From the NCBI RefSeq assembly GCF_021401345.1, contig NZ_JACBGE010000010.1, positions 62,001-126,000 of the forward strand: a stretch of DNA of 64,000 nucleotides, given 5' to 3'. A program made the translations under genes and the position numbers. A model generated the notes under the pieces. The model worked only from the letters and a program-made list of their open reading frames with translations. It had not been told where the DNA came from and did not search any database. This document shows, piece by piece, positions 41,939-52,207 of this stretch (position 1 is the first letter of the stretch; every line of letters starts with the position of its first letter). The stretch is from Hydrogenophaga sp. NFH-34 (GTDB taxonomy: Bacteria > Pseudomonadota > Gammaproteobacteria > Burkholderiales > Burkholderiaceae_C).

Positions 41939-42696
41939 GCCAGCCGCTGTTGAGCGCCCGCAACCTGACCAAGCGCTTCGGCGGCCTGGCCGCCGTCAAC
42001 GACGTGTCGGTCGACCTGCTGCGCGACCGCATCCATGCCGTGATCGGCCCCAACGGCGCGGGCAAGTCCACCCTGACCAACCTGCTCTCGGGCGACCTGC
42101 CGCCCACCTCGGGCACGATCACGCTCAACGGTCAGGCCACTGCGGGGCATTCGCCCGAATCGATCTCGCGCCTGGGCCTGGGCCGCAGCTACCAGAAAAC
42201 CAACATCTTCGGCCCCTTCACGGTGTGGGACAACGTGCGCCTGGCGGCCCAGTCGCGCGAAGGGTTTTCGCCGTGGAACCCGCTGCACTGGCTGTCGCCG
42301 GCGCACCGCCTCTCGGGCATCAACCTGCGCTGCGAACGCGCCATCGAGCTGGCGGGTCTGACCCACCGCACCCAGACCGTGGCCGCCACCATCAGCCACG
42401 GCGAGCAGCGCCAGCTCGAAATTGCCATGACCCTGGCCACCGAACCGACCGTGCTGCTGCTCGACGAGCCGCTGGCCGGCATGGGCCAGGCCGAGGCCGA
42501 GCGCATGGTCGAGCTGCTGCTCAAGCTCAAGAAGGACCACGCGATGATGCTGGTCGAGCACGACATGGGCGCGGTGTTCACGCTGGCCGACCAGCTCACC
42601 GTGATGGTCAACGGCCAGGTCATCGCCAGCGGCTCGCCCGAACAGGTGCGCGCCGACCCGATGGTGCAGGCGGCCTATCTGGGCGAGGAGCACTGA
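41935..42696 (+). CDS. ABC transporter ATP-binding protein, LivG type
   Basis: 253 residues. Walker A GPNGAGKST, Q-loop GLGRSYQKTNIF, signature ISHGEQRQLEIAM, Walker B VLLLDEPLAGM, switch His in LVEHDMG. The signature has SHGEQ in place of the consensus SGGQQ, as is common in this subfamily. It pairs with the LivF-type ATPase encoded 4 bp downstream. Confidence 0.92.
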   Translation: MSQPLLSARNLTKRFGGLAAVNDVSVDLLRDRIHAVIGPNGAGKSTLTNLLSGDLPPTSGTITLNGQATAGHSPESISRLGLGRSYQKTNIFGPFTVWDNVRLAAQSREGFSPWNPLHWLSPAHRLSGINLRCERAIELAGLTHRTQTVAATISHGEQRQLEIAMTLATEPTVLLLDEPLAGMGQAEAERMVELLLKLKKDHAMMLVEHDMGAVFTLADQLTVMVNGQVIASGSPEQVRADPMVQAAYLGEEH

Positions 42697-42700
42697 AGCC

Positions 42701-43417
42701 ATGTCCGAGACTCCCCTGATCAGCGCCCACGGCCTGCACACGCATTACGGCCAGAGCCACATCCTGCGCGGCGTCGATTTTGTCGTCGCCCCGGGCCAGA
42801 CCATCGGCCTCATGGGCCGCAACGGCATGGGCAAGAGCACCCTGCTCAAGTCGCTCATGGGCATCGTCAAACCCAGCGGCGGCGGCGTGCTCATCAAGGG
42901 CCACCCCATGACCGGCGCCAGCCCCTACGAAGTGGCGCGGCTCGGCATTGCCTACGTGCCCGAAGGGCGCGGCATCTTCGGCAACCTGAGCGTGAAGGAA
43001 AACCTGGTCATGGCCGCGCGCGCCGGCACGCGCGGTCAGCGCGACTGGACCTACGAGCGCGTGCTCGACACCTTCCCGCGTCTGGCCGAGCGCCTGGGCC
43101 ACGGCGGCCAGCAGCTCAGTGGCGGCGAACAGCAGATGCTGACCATCGGCCGCGCGCTGATGACCAACCCCGACGTGCTGATCCTCGACGAGGCCACCGA
43201 AGGCCTGGCGCCGCTGATCGCGCGCGAGATCTGGCGCATCTGTGGCCTGATCCGCGAGAGCGGCATCAGCAGCGTGATCGTCGACAAGAACTGGAAGCAC
43301 GTGACCCAGATCACCGACCGCAACGTCATCCTGGTCAAGGGCGAGGTGGTGTTCGAGGGCAGCTCGGGCGAACTGCTGTCCCAGCCGCAGTTGCTGGAGC
43401 AGTACCTGGGCGTCTGA
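42701..43417 (+). CDS. ABC transporter ATP-binding protein, LivF type
   Basis: 238 residues. Walker A GRNGMGKST, signature LSGGEQQML, Walker B VLILDEATEGLAP, and AYVPEGRGIFGNLSVKENL typical of LivF. Position 205 region reads IVDKNWKHV where many ABC ATPases have the switch His (E-H/Q), a variant worth noting. Last gene of the importer operon, convergent with the IclR gene 15 bp away. Confidence 0.92.
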   Translation: MSETPLISAHGLHTHYGQSHILRGVDFVVAPGQTIGLMGRNGMGKSTLLKSLMGIVKPSGGGVLIKGHPMTGASPYEVARLGIAYVPEGRGIFGNLSVKENLVMAARAGTRGQRDWTYERVLDTFPRLAERLGHGGQQLSGGEQQMLTIGRALMTNPDVLILDEATEGLAPLIAREIWRICGLIRESGISSVIVDKNWKHVTQITDRNVILVKGEVVFEGSSGELLSQPQLLEQYLGV

Positions 43418-43432
43418 ACGCCACCGGCCGGC

Positions 43433-44239
43433 TTACAGCAGCGGCCGCAGTTCGCGCGCAGCCTCCAGCAGCAGGGGCAGCAGATCCTGGCGCAGGGTTT
43501 CGGGCGCCAGGCGCTGCGGCGCCGCCACCACGTTGAGCGCCGCCACCATGCGGCCCTTCATGTCGCGCAGGGGCACGGCCAGCGCGTGCACGCCGAGTTC
43601 GTGCTCTTCACTGGCCACGGCGTAGTCGTCGGCGCGCACCTGGGCCACGATGGCCCGGAAGGCCTTGTGGTCCACCGTGGTCTTCGGCGTCAGCCGCGGC
43701 AGTTCGCGGCCCTTGAGCCAGGCGCTGAACGCCGCACGCGGCAGCGCCGCCAGCAGCACGCGCCCGGTGCTGGTGGCGTGCACCGGCAGGCGCGCCCCCA
43801 GGTGCAGGCCATAGGCCATGAGGCGCTGCCCGCCCACGGCCGCGCTGCGCGCCACGATCACCACCTCGTCGCCGTCGAGCACCACGGCCGAAAACGATTC
43901 GCGCGTCTGCGCCGCCAGGCGGTTGAGCGTGGGCTGCAACAGGCGCGGCAGCCGCGCCGAGGCCAGGTAGCTGCCCGAAAACCGCAGCACCTTGGCCGAC
44001 AGCCAGTAGTGCGTGCCATCGGTGTCCAAGTAACCCAGATAGGCCAGCGTGAGCAGGTGGCGCCGGGCGGCGGCGCGGGTGAGGCCGGCGCGTTCGGCAG
44101 CCTGGGTGGCGTTCAGCCGCTGGCGCTCGGTGTCGAAGCTCTCCAGCACGGCCATGCCCTTGGCCATGCCTTCGATGAAGTCGGCCCGGGCAATGCCTTG
44201 CAGCGGCTCGGAAGAACGGGGGGCGGGGGCGGTGCTCAT
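43433..44239 (-). CDS. pobR: IclR-family regulator, PobR/PcaR type
   Basis: 268 residues from ATG 44239. N-terminal winged helix (MAVLESFDTERQRLNATQAAERAGLTRAAARRHLLTLAYLGYLD) and C-terminal effector domain (LPVHATSTGRVLLAALP, VASEEHELGVHALAVPLRD). It is divergent from pobA with 169 bp between starts that hold the three-repeat PobR/PcaU operator. The family activates pob or pca genes with 4-hydroxybenzoate or protocatechuate as inducer. Confidence 0.87.
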   Translation of the reverse strand: MSTAPAPRSSEPLQGIARADFIEGMAKGMAVLESFDTERQRLNATQAAERAGLTRAAARRHLLTLAYLGYLDTDGTHYWLSAKVLRFSGSYLASARLPRLLQPTLNRLAAQTRESFSAVVLDGDEVVIVARSAAVGGQRLMAYGLHLGARLPVHATSTGRVLLAALPRAAFSAWLKGRELPRLTPKTTVDHKAFRAIVAQVRADDYAVASEEHELGVHALAVPLRDMKGRMVAALNVVAAPQRLAPETLRQDLLPLLLEAARELRPLL

Positions 44240-44267
44240 GCCGGCATTATCGCGAACCCGGGTGTAT

Positions 44268-45593
<1,326 letters not shown>

Positions 45594-45657
45594 CGCCACG
45601 GCGATCAGGCACCCGACACCGCGCAGGGGCGCCTGGTCCCGCCACACAAAGTCCTGG

Positions 45658-45677
45658 ACGCCCGCTTCTGCGGGCGT
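45658..45677 (+). terminator. rho-independent terminator after pobA
   Basis: ACGCCCGC-TTCT-GCGGGCGT hairpin followed by GACGTTTTCT, 65 bp after the pobA stop. Confidence 0.65.
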
Positions 45678-45818
45678 GACGTTTTCTGGTGAGCGTGGTC
45701 GGTAATCTGTGCGGCCATCTTCCTGCCACTGCCCGCGCGGGCGCGCGAGCGGGAACCGGCATGCCGGGAAACACGGGTGTCGCCCGCGTGCCGGGGGCGG
45801 TTGCGGGTTGCCTGTACA

Positions 45819-45834
45819 TTGACGTTTACGTCAA
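45819..45834. promoter_or_regulatory. candidate MerR/LiuR-type operator
   Basis: Perfect palindrome TTGACG-TTTA-CGTCAA ending 16 bp before the CoA-transferase start. It resembles the LiuR-family motif found upstream of acyl-CoA degradation genes in proteobacteria. No MerR gene lies close by. Confidence 0.45.
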
Positions 45835-45850
45835 CGTCCATCCTCCGCGC

Positions 45851-46768
45851 ATGCCCTCTTCCGCCGCTCCTGCTTCGACCCAACCCCTTCGCCCCCTGCG
45901 GGGTGTGCGCGTGCTCAGTCTGGCCCTCAACCTGCCCGGCCCGGCCGCGCTGATGCGCCTCAAGGCCATGGGCGCCACCTGCCTCAAAGCCGAACCCCCG
46001 GCCCCCCAAGGCGCGCCCGCGGGCACCAGCGGTGACCCCATGGGCCAGTACAACGCCCAGGGTTACGGCCAGTTGCACGCCGGCATCCGGGTGGTCACCA
46101 TCGATCTCAAAAGCGAAGCCGGGCAAGCCCGGCTGCACCAGGCGCTGGCCCGCACCGACGTGCTGCTGACCTCGTTCCGCCCATCGGCCCTGCAAAAACT
46201 CGGGCTCGGCTGGAAAGCCCTGCACCGCCAGCACCCCGCGCTGTCGGTGGTGGCCATCTATGGCGCTCCGGGCGAGCGGGCCGAAGAGCCCGGCCACGAC
46301 CTCACCTACCTGGCCGATGCCGGCCTGGTCACCGGGCTGGACCTGCCGGCCACGCTGTTTGCCGACATGGGCGGCGCGCTGATGGCCAGCGAAGCCGTGC
46401 TGCAGGCGGTCATTCAGCAACAGCGCACCGGCAAGAGCAGCTTCCAGTCGGTCGCGCTGTCCGACGCGGCCGCCTGGCTGGCCCTGCCCCGCGTATGGGG
46501 CCTGACCCAGCCCTCCGGCTCGGTGGGCGGCGCCCACGCCGGCTATCGCGTCTACCCGTGCAAGAACGGCCGCGTGGCATTGGCGGCGCTGGAGCCGCAC
46601 TTCGCGGCCGCACTCTGCGCGGTGGCCGGCATCCCGTTCCACGGCATGGTCACCATGCTGCACCCGGACACACCGGCGGCCATCGCCGCCTTCCTGGCCG
46701 GCAAGACCCGCGCACAACTGGACAAACTGGCCGCCCGGCACGACATCCCGCTGCACACGCTGGCCTGA
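45851..46768 (+). CDS. CaiB/BaiF-type CoA-transferase family protein
   Basis: 305 residues from ATG 45851. Family III CoA-transferase features: LRGVRVLSLALNLPGPAALMRLKAMGATCLKAEPP, VVTIDLKSEAGQARL, VLLTSFRPSALQKLGL. It is shorter than usual (about 380-400) and lacks the DQMGFP-like region between. The usual catalytic Asp is expected near ADAGLVTGLDLP..FADMGG but cannot be assigned with certainty. Possibly an alpha-methylacyl-CoA racemase-like member. Confidence 0.8.
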   Translation: MPSSAAPASTQPLRPLRGVRVLSLALNLPGPAALMRLKAMGATCLKAEPPAPQGAPAGTSGDPMGQYNAQGYGQLHAGIRVVTIDLKSEAGQARLHQALARTDVLLTSFRPSALQKLGLGWKALHRQHPALSVVAIYGAPGERAEEPGHDLTYLADAGLVTGLDLPATLFADMGGALMASEAVLQAVIQQQRTGKSSFQSVALSDAAAWLALPRVWGLTQPSGSVGGAHAGYRVYPCKNGRVALAALEPHFAAALCAVAGIPFHGMVTMLHPDTPAAIAAFLAGKTRAQLDKLAARHDIPLHTLA

Positions 46769-46810
46769 GCTGGCGGCCGCTGCCCACCGGGCAGCCTCGC
46801 AAGAGCAGGC

Positions 46811-47887
46811 CTAGGGCAGGCGGGCAGGCGCCTCGTCGGCCTGCAAACCGAGCAGCCATTCGCGCCAGATCGCCACCAGCAGCGCCATGAGCACCGGGCC
46901 GACGAACAGGCCAACGATGCCCATGGTCTTGACGCCGCCCACCAACCCGAAGAACGTGGGCAGGAACGGCAGCTTCACCGGCCCGCCCACCAGGCGCGGG
47001 CGCAGCGTCTTGTCGACGATGAACAGCTCGATCGACCCCCAGGCAAACAGCGCCACGCCGGCCAGCGCCTCGCCCGAGCCCACGAGGTAGAGCGACACCA
47101 GCGTGAACGACAGCGGTGCCCCCCCGGGGATCAGCGCCATGAAGCCGGTGATCACGCCCAGCAGCACCGGCGAAGGCACCCCCGCGATGGCATAGGCCAC
47201 GCCCAGCACCACGCCCTCGCCCAACGCGATCAGGCCCAGCCCGGTGACGGTGGCGCTGACCGTGGCCGGCACCACGCGTGAAAACCGCTGCCAGCGATCG
47301 GGCAGCAGGCGCTCGCCCACGGTATCGATCTGCGCCCCGATGCGTGCGCCGTCCTTGTAGACGAAGAACAGCGTGATCAGCATGAACAGCACCAGCAGCA
47401 GCAGCCCGAACAGGTCGCCCGTGGCCGTCAGGGCCACGCGGTAGATGTTGCCCAGGTGCTGGCCGCTGAGCAGTTGGATCCACTCGCCCAGCGCGTGCGG
47501 TTCGCCCAGGTGGTCGCGCCAATACGCGGCCAGTTGCGCGCCCACCAGCGGCAGCGACTCGATCCACTGCGGCACCGGCGCGCCGCTGCGATTGGCCTCG
47601 ATCAGCCAACGCAGCAGACCGCTGGCCTCGCGGATCGCGTAGTGCAGCGCCAGCGACAGGGGCACCACCAGCACCACCAGCACCACGACGATGGCCAGGC
47701 TGGCCGCCAGTGTGGTGTTGCCGCGGCAGGCCTTCACCACCTTGCGGTACAGCGGCCAGCTGGCAAAACCGATGATCAGGGCCGCCAGCACCGGCACCAG
47801 GAAACCGCGGAAGAAATACACCCCCGCGGCCAGGATCAGCAACAACAGCGCACGGGTGATGAGGGGAGTCTGAAGCACAGGGGGCAT
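46811..47887 (-). CDS. AI-2E family transporter (PerM/TqsA-like)
   Basis: 358 residues from ATG 47887; about eight membrane helices in the 2+5 pattern of the family. Markers include GLIALGEGVVLGVAYAIAGVPSPVLLGVITGFMALIPGGAPL and GSIELFIVDKTLRPRLVGGPVKLPFLPTFFGLVGGVKTMG. Members export AI-2, act as Na+/H+ antiporters or transport other solutes; the name does not fix a substrate. It begins 4 bp after the kinase-toxin gene ends, so it is co-transcribed with it. Confidence 0.88.
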   Translation of the reverse strand: MPPVLQTPLITRALLLLILAAGVYFFRGFLVPVLAALIIGFASWPLYRKVVKACRGNTTLAASLAIVVVLVVLVVPLSLALHYAIREASGLLRWLIEANRSGAPVPQWIESLPLVGAQLAAYWRDHLGEPHALGEWIQLLSGQHLGNIYRVALTATGDLFGLLLLVLFMLITLFFVYKDGARIGAQIDTVGERLLPDRWQRFSRVVPATVSATVTGLGLIALGEGVVLGVAYAIAGVPSPVLLGVITGFMALIPGGAPLSFTLVSLYLVGSGEALAGVALFAWGSIELFIVDKTLRPRLVGGPVKLPFLPTFFGLVGGVKTMGIVGLFVGPVLMALLVAIWREWLLGLQADEAPARLP

Positions 47888-47891
47888 GCGG

Positions 47892-48506
47892 TCATTCTGA
47901 CACGGGGCCCAGCACCGTCCGGGCCCAGTCCGGCAGCGCCGGCGCCTGCCACACCAGCGCGCCACTGCGCAGCCGGGCCACCAGGCGCGGCGGCTGAAAC
48001 GGCTCGCCGGCCGGCACCGAGGTGTCGTAGAGCAGCGCCAGATCGGCGCGGCGCACGGCCACGCCCAGGTGCTTCACCGTGCGGGGGTAGCGCGAGAGGA
48101 TGCGTTCGGGCGGCACCGGGTGCCCGCCCTCGTCCACCCGCCGCGCGACGCGGCCCGGCAACTGCGCCGGATCGTCCACGCACACCACCAGCAGCACCAC
48201 GGCGAACCCGGCCCGACGCGCTGCTGCCATGAGATCGAGCTTGGATGTGTGCGAAAACACCGTCTCGCTGGCGAAGGCAAGCCCGGCGGCCAGGCAGGCC
48301 TGGCGGCGCTCATCGGCCCATTGCCGCGCCAGGGCCGAACGCTGCTGGGGATCAGCCACGTGCCCGAGGTGGGCCGCTTCGTACAGATCGGCATTGACGA
48401 ACTCGGCCTCGGCGGGGATCAGACCTTCGGCCACCGCAGCCCGGTACAGCGTCGATTTGCCCGCCCCGTTCGGGCCTGCGAGCAGGAAGAAAACCGGTCG
48501 CGCCAC
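47892..48506 (-). CDS. zeta-toxin-like P-loop kinase
   Basis: 204 residues from GTG 48506 (GAGAGG 5 bases upstream). Walker A LLAGPNGAGKST, then EFVNADLYEAA, ASETVFSHTSKLDLM and RRVDEGGHPVPPERILSRYPRTVKHL, the pattern of zeta-toxin-family kinases (UDP-sugar or other small-molecule phosphorylation). The gene follows a ParD-like antitoxin gene by 8 bp, giving a toxin-antitoxin operon distinct from the classical epsilon/zeta pair. Confidence 0.82.
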   Translation of the reverse strand: MARPVFFLLAGPNGAGKSTLYRAAVAEGLIPAEAEFVNADLYEAAHLGHVADPQQRSALARQWADERRQACLAAGLAFASETVFSHTSKLDLMAAARRAGFAVVLLVVCVDDPAQLPGRVARRVDEGGHPVPPERILSRYPRTVKHLGVAVRRADLALLYDTSVPAGEPFQPPRLVARLRSGALVWQAPALPDWARTVLGPVSE

Positions 48507-48514
48507 TGAACCTC

Positions 48515-48874
48515 TCAGGCCGCTCGCCGCAACACGGCCCGCTGCCGGTTGGCCTCTACCGTGGCGCGCACGGCCTGCACCAGCCGGCCACTGGCCTCCG
48601 CCGCCACGAAGCGCGCTTCCAGCGCGTCCAGGGCCTCATCGGCCACGGGCTCTGCTGGCAGCTTCTCCTGTGGAATGCCGCGCTGCGCGTCGTGCTGGGC
48701 AATGGCCTCCAGCGCGTCTTGCGCCGTCAGGCCCGAAGCCTCGACGATGCGCCCCAGCGTGGCCCAGTATTCGATCTGCCCGGCCACCGAGCGGCGCATG
48801 GGCTGTGCCGCCTGGCGCGCCTGGTGCACCAGGTCGGACGGCAGTTTGACCGAAGCGAAGGCAGCAGAAGTCAT
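48515..48874 (-). CDS. ParD-like antitoxin
   Basis: 119 residues from ATG 48874 (AAAGGAG upstream). The N-terminal part ASVKLPSDLVHQARQAAQPMRRSVAGQIEYWATLGRIVE fits ribbon-helix-helix 'ParD-like' antitoxins that bind DNA and their toxin. The C-terminal ~60 residues are acidic and helical, probably the toxin-neutralising part. Its ribosome site overlaps a 29-bp palindrome, suggesting autoregulation of the operon. Confidence 0.8.
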   Translation of the reverse strand: MTSAAFASVKLPSDLVHQARQAAQPMRRSVAGQIEYWATLGRIVEASGLTAQDALEAIAQHDAQRGIPQEKLPAEPVADEALDALEARFVAAEASGRLVQAVRATVEANRQRAVLRRAA

Positions 48875-48882
48875 GGCAATCT

Positions 48883-48911
48883 CCTTTATGGCGCATTTTG
48901 CGCCATAAAGG
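48883..48911. promoter_or_regulatory. 29-bp palindrome, candidate antitoxin operator
   Basis: Perfect 13-bp arms CCTTTATGGCGCA (48883-48895) and TGCGCCATAAAGG (48899-48911) around TTT. It covers the AAAGGAG ribosome site of the antitoxin gene and lies 48 bp before the divergent cold-shock gene, so it could control both. Confidence 0.72.
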
Positions 48912-48958
48912 ACCATTCTGGCAAAGCGGATAATCGCCGCTTCTTCAGAGGAGGCGCC

Positions 48959-49663
48959 ATGAAAAAACAAGGCACCGTGGTGCGCTGGGAAAGCGCCAAA
49001 GGTTTCGGGTTCATCCGCAGCGGCCAGACCACGGCCGATGTCTTCTTTCACATCCGCGATTACCGGGGTTCCGAAGCGCCTGTGGTCGGGCAATCGGTCG
49101 GCTTTGAAGAAATCGTGGTCGGGGGCAAGGGCCCGCGCGCCATGGACGTGCATCCTGCGGGCATGCCGGCAAGCGGCATGCCTCGTCCGGCCGCCCGCCG
49201 CCCGTCCACCACGAGCCGCCCGCCGCCGGCACCCCGCCCCACGGCGCCGCGTCGGCCTCCACCACCCGCCAGCCCACGAACGGACACGACCGGGGTCGCG
49301 CTCGGCCTGATGTTGCTCTGGATCGCGCTGCTGGGCCTCGGGGTCTGGCGTGGGCAACTGGGCTGGGTGCTGCTGCCCGCGCTCCTGGGCCTGAACCTCA
49401 TGACCTTCTTCCTGTACTGGCAGGACAAACACGCCGCGCAGCACGGGCAGTGGCGCACGAAAGAAAACCACCTGCATCTGCTGGCGTTGCTCGGCGGCTG
49501 GCCAGGTGCCTGGCTGGCGCAGCGGGTGCTGCGTCACAAGACGGTGAAGGCCCCCTTCGTCTTGGGGTACTGGGCCACCGTGGGCCTCCACCTGGTTCTG
49601 CTGGCGCTCTGGGTCTTTGCGCCCGAGGTTGGCCCGCTTCTGGGGCCGCTGGCCGGGCGCTGA
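48959..49663 (+). CDS. cold-shock domain plus DUF1294 membrane protein
   Basis: 234 residues from ATG 48959 (GAGGAGG upstream). N-terminal cold-shock domain with the RNP1 motif KGFGFIR and VFFHIRDY (~1-65), a Pro/Arg-rich linker (~68-108), then three or four membrane helices with DKHAAQHGQWRTKENHLHLLALLGGWPGAWLAQ, the DUF1294 core. The fusion is a known bacterial architecture; it would bind nucleic acid at the membrane. Function undefined. Confidence 0.9.
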   Translation: MKKQGTVVRWESAKGFGFIRSGQTTADVFFHIRDYRGSEAPVVGQSVGFEEIVVGGKGPRAMDVHPAGMPASGMPRPAARRPSTTSRPPPAPRPTAPRRPPPPASPRTDTTGVALGLMLLWIALLGLGVWRGQLGWVLLPALLGLNLMTFFLYWQDKHAAQHGQWRTKENHLHLLALLGGWPGAWLAQRVLRHKTVKAPFVLGYWATVGLHLVLLALWVFAPEVGPLLGPLAGR

Positions 49664-49675
49664 AGCGCTTGTTAC

Positions 49676-50185
49676 TCAGTTGCTGCCGAACAGGCGCGCC
49701 AGGAAACCGCGCTTCTTTTTCTGCTGCAGTTCGCGCAGCAGTTCTTCCTTGATCTGGGCCTTGAGGTCGGCGTCGCCCCGGCCCACGTTCTTCAGGTACA
49801 CCTTCACCGAATCGGCGTAGCTCTTGTCGTCGCTGCGGATGTGGTTGAACAGCCAGCGCGAAAGCATGGCGTGCAACTCGTCGGCAACGTCTTCGCCCGC
49901 CTCGAAGCGCATGCGGTAGTCGGCCACCTTGCGGGTGAACAGTTCGTGCACCTTCTTGTGCGGGCCGCTGTACATGTAGCCGGCATCGACCATCAGCGCC
50001 TCTTCAAAGGCGAAATGCGAGAGCGTGTAGTCGATCGCCTCGTCGATCACCGCGCCCACGGCCGCGCGGTCGTGTTGCTCGCGGGCGTCGTAGAGCTGGT
50101 TGATGTATTCGACGATGCGCTTGTGCTGCCCGTCGATTTCGGTGATGCCCGTCTCCAGGTCGGGCGTCCAGTTCAGGTGTGCCAT
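49676..50185 (-). CDS. bacteriohemerythrin
   Basis: 169 residues from ATG 50185 (GGAGG upstream). Four-helix bundle with the di-iron ligands: His in DGQHKRIVEYI, HFAFEE (HxxxE), HKKVHELF (HxxxH) and HIRSDD (HxxxD). A Lys/Arg tail (QQKKKRGFLARLFGSN) extends beyond the usual ~135 residues. It binds O2 reversibly for storage, delivery or sensing. Confidence 0.93.
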   Translation of the reverse strand: MAHLNWTPDLETGITEIDGQHKRIVEYINQLYDAREQHDRAAVGAVIDEAIDYTLSHFAFEEALMVDAGYMYSGPHKKVHELFTRKVADYRMRFEAGEDVADELHAMLSRWLFNHIRSDDKSYADSVKVYLKNVGRGDADLKAQIKEELLRELQQKKKRGFLARLFGSN

Positions 50186-50406
50186 GGAAAGTCCTCCAGC
50201 GCGCCGCCTGAAAAAATTGGCGCCGCGCTTAAGGAAAAATTGTGGCTGACCTGTAAGCAAACGTGAGGGCTATCACACCGCTTCATGACTTATCTCAAGC
50301 CCGGCCCCGAATTGCCGACAGCCGGACGGCCGAGGCGCCTGGAACTGTGGGGTCAATGCCGCAACCGATAGACTGCGCGGCTCCTTGCCCATCGTCCCTT
50401 GCCTTG

Positions 50407-51060
50407 ATGACCTCCCTCTTCTCTCTGTTTCTGGTGCTTCTCGCGGTGGGTCTGGTCTCCATCATCTGGCGGCTCGCCTCCCGCCGCCAAAGCCTGCCCT
50501 GCCCGTCCTGGCTGCGTTGGCTGGTGGAACTGGACAACCCCTTCACCCAGACCAACCGGGCCGCGTTCATCGTCGACACCCTCGAACTGACCCCGGGCAT
50601 GGTGGTGCTCGACGCCGGGTGTGGCCCAGGGCGACTGACCGTTCCTCTGGCCCAGCGCGTGGGCCCCGACGGCCGCGTGGTGGCGCTGGACATCCAGGCC
50701 GGCATGCTGGCGCGGGCCCAGGCCAAGGTGGCTGCGGCCGGGCTCACGCAGGTGGACTTTGTGGCCGCCGCCCTCGGCAATGCCCAGTTGCCCGCCGACC
50801 ACTTTGATCGGGCGGTCCTGGTCACCGTGCTGGGCGAGATTCCCGATCGCGCCAGCGCGCTGGCTGCGCTGTTCGCCAGCTTGAAGCCGGGCGGCGTGCT
50901 GGCGGTGGTCGAGGTCATCTTCGACCCCCACTTTCAATCCCGTCAGACGGTTGCCCAGTTGGCGGCATCGGCGGGCTTTCAGGAAAGCGCATTTTTCGGG
51001 CACCGGCTGGCTTACGTCATGCATCTGACCAAACCGGCCGCCGCGCAAGCCGGTGCCTGA
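50407..51060 (+). CDS. class I SAM-dependent methyltransferase, membrane-anchored
   Basis: 217 residues from ATG 50407. N-terminal hydrophobic helix (LFSLFLVLLAVGLVSIIWRLA), then the Rossmann methylase: motif I VVLDAGCGPGRLTVPLA, VVALDIQAGMLARAQ, LPADHFDRAVLVTVLGEI. Motifs resemble UbiE-like enzymes. A longer start at 50356 is possible. Substrate unknown. Confidence 0.82.
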   Translation: MTSLFSLFLVLLAVGLVSIIWRLASRRQSLPCPSWLRWLVELDNPFTQTNRAAFIVDTLELTPGMVVLDAGCGPGRLTVPLAQRVGPDGRVVALDIQAGMLARAQAKVAAAGLTQVDFVAAALGNAQLPADHFDRAVLVTVLGEIPDRASALAALFASLKPGGVLAVVEVIFDPHFQSRQTVAQLAASAGFQESAFFGHRLAYVMHLTKPAAAQAGA

Positions 51061-51139
51061 ACAGCACCAGACACCGCTTGCCCGCCATCATCGGCAGCCC
51101 AACGACCCGATGGCCGAACCACCGGGAACCGTGGGGCGG

Positions 51140-52207
51140 TCAATGCCGCAAGCGGCCCCGCTCGTACCAGGCCGCGCTGCGGTTCACCACCGACACCACC
51201 CACAGCATCACCGGCACCTCGATCAGCACGCCCACCACGGTGGCCAGCGCCGCGCCCGACTGGAAGCCGAACAGGCTGATGGCCGTGGCCACGGCCAATT
51301 CAAAGAAATTGCTCGCGCCGATCAGCGCCGACGGCCCGGCCACGCAATGCGCCACACCCAGGCGGCGGTTGAGCAGGTAGGCCAGGCCCGAGTTCAGCAC
51401 CACCTGAATCAGGATCGGCACCGCCAGCAGCGCGATCACCAGCGGCTGACGCAGGATGGCTTCGCCCTGGAAGGCGAAGAGCAGCACCAAAGTCAGCAGC
51501 AACGCCACGATCGACCACGGGCCGAGCCGCGCCGCCACGGTCTGCAGACGTTCGGCACCGCCGCGCAGCAGCCACGCCCGCAGCAGTTGGGCCACGATCA
51601 CTGGCACCACTATGTACAGCCCCACCGACATCAGCAGCGTGCCCCACGGCACCGCGATGGACGAAAGCCCGAGCAGCAGGGCCACCAGCGGCGCAAAGGC
51701 CACCACCATCAGCGCGTCGTTGAGCGCCACCTGTGACAGCGTGAAATACGGATCGCCCCGGCACAACTGGCTCCACACAAACACCATCGCGGTGCAGGGC
51801 GCGGCCGCCAGCAGGATCAGGCCCGCCACGTAGCTGTCGATCTGGTCGGCCGGCAGCAGCGGCGCAAACAGGTGGCGGATGAACAGCCAGCCCAGCAGCG
51901 CCATCGAAAACGGCTTGACCGCCCAGTTCACGAACAGCGTCACGCCGATGCCACGCCAGTGCGCCCGGACCTGCCCGAGCGCGCCGAAGTCGATCTTCAG
52001 CAGCATGGGAATGATCATCACCCAGATGAGCACGCCCACCGGCAGGTTCACCTGCGCCACCTCCATCGCACCCACCGCCTGGAAAACGCCGGGCAGCCAC
52101 TGGCCCAGCGCGATGCCGGCGACGATGCACAAGGCCACCCACACCGTCAGGTAGCGCTCGAAAAAACCCATGGCCGGCTGAGCGGCCGCTGCCTGCGCGC
52201 CGCTCAT
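51140..52207 (-). CDS. arsB: arsenite efflux transporter, ACR3 family
   Basis: 355 residues with ten hydrophobic segments. ACR3 signatures include LAAAPCTAMVFVWSQLCRGDPYFTLSQVALNDALM (the essential Cys) and VAGPSALIGASNFFELAVATAISLFG. It expels As(OH)3 using the proton motive force. Its start overlaps arsC by 4 bp (ATGA). Last gene of arsR-arsC-ACR3. Confidence 0.94.
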   Translation of the reverse strand: MSGAQAAAAQPAMGFFERYLTVWVALCIVAGIALGQWLPGVFQAVGAMEVAQVNLPVGVLIWVMIIPMLLKIDFGALGQVRAHWRGIGVTLFVNWAVKPFSMALLGWLFIRHLFAPLLPADQIDSYVAGLILLAAAPCTAMVFVWSQLCRGDPYFTLSQVALNDALMVVAFAPLVALLLGLSSIAVPWGTLLMSVGLYIVVPVIVAQLLRAWLLRGGAERLQTVAARLGPWSIVALLLTLVLLFAFQGEAILRQPLVIALLAVPILIQVVLNSGLAYLLNRRLGVAHCVAGPSALIGASNFFELAVATAISLFGFQSGAALATVVGVLIEVPVMLWVVSVVNRSAAWYERGRLRH

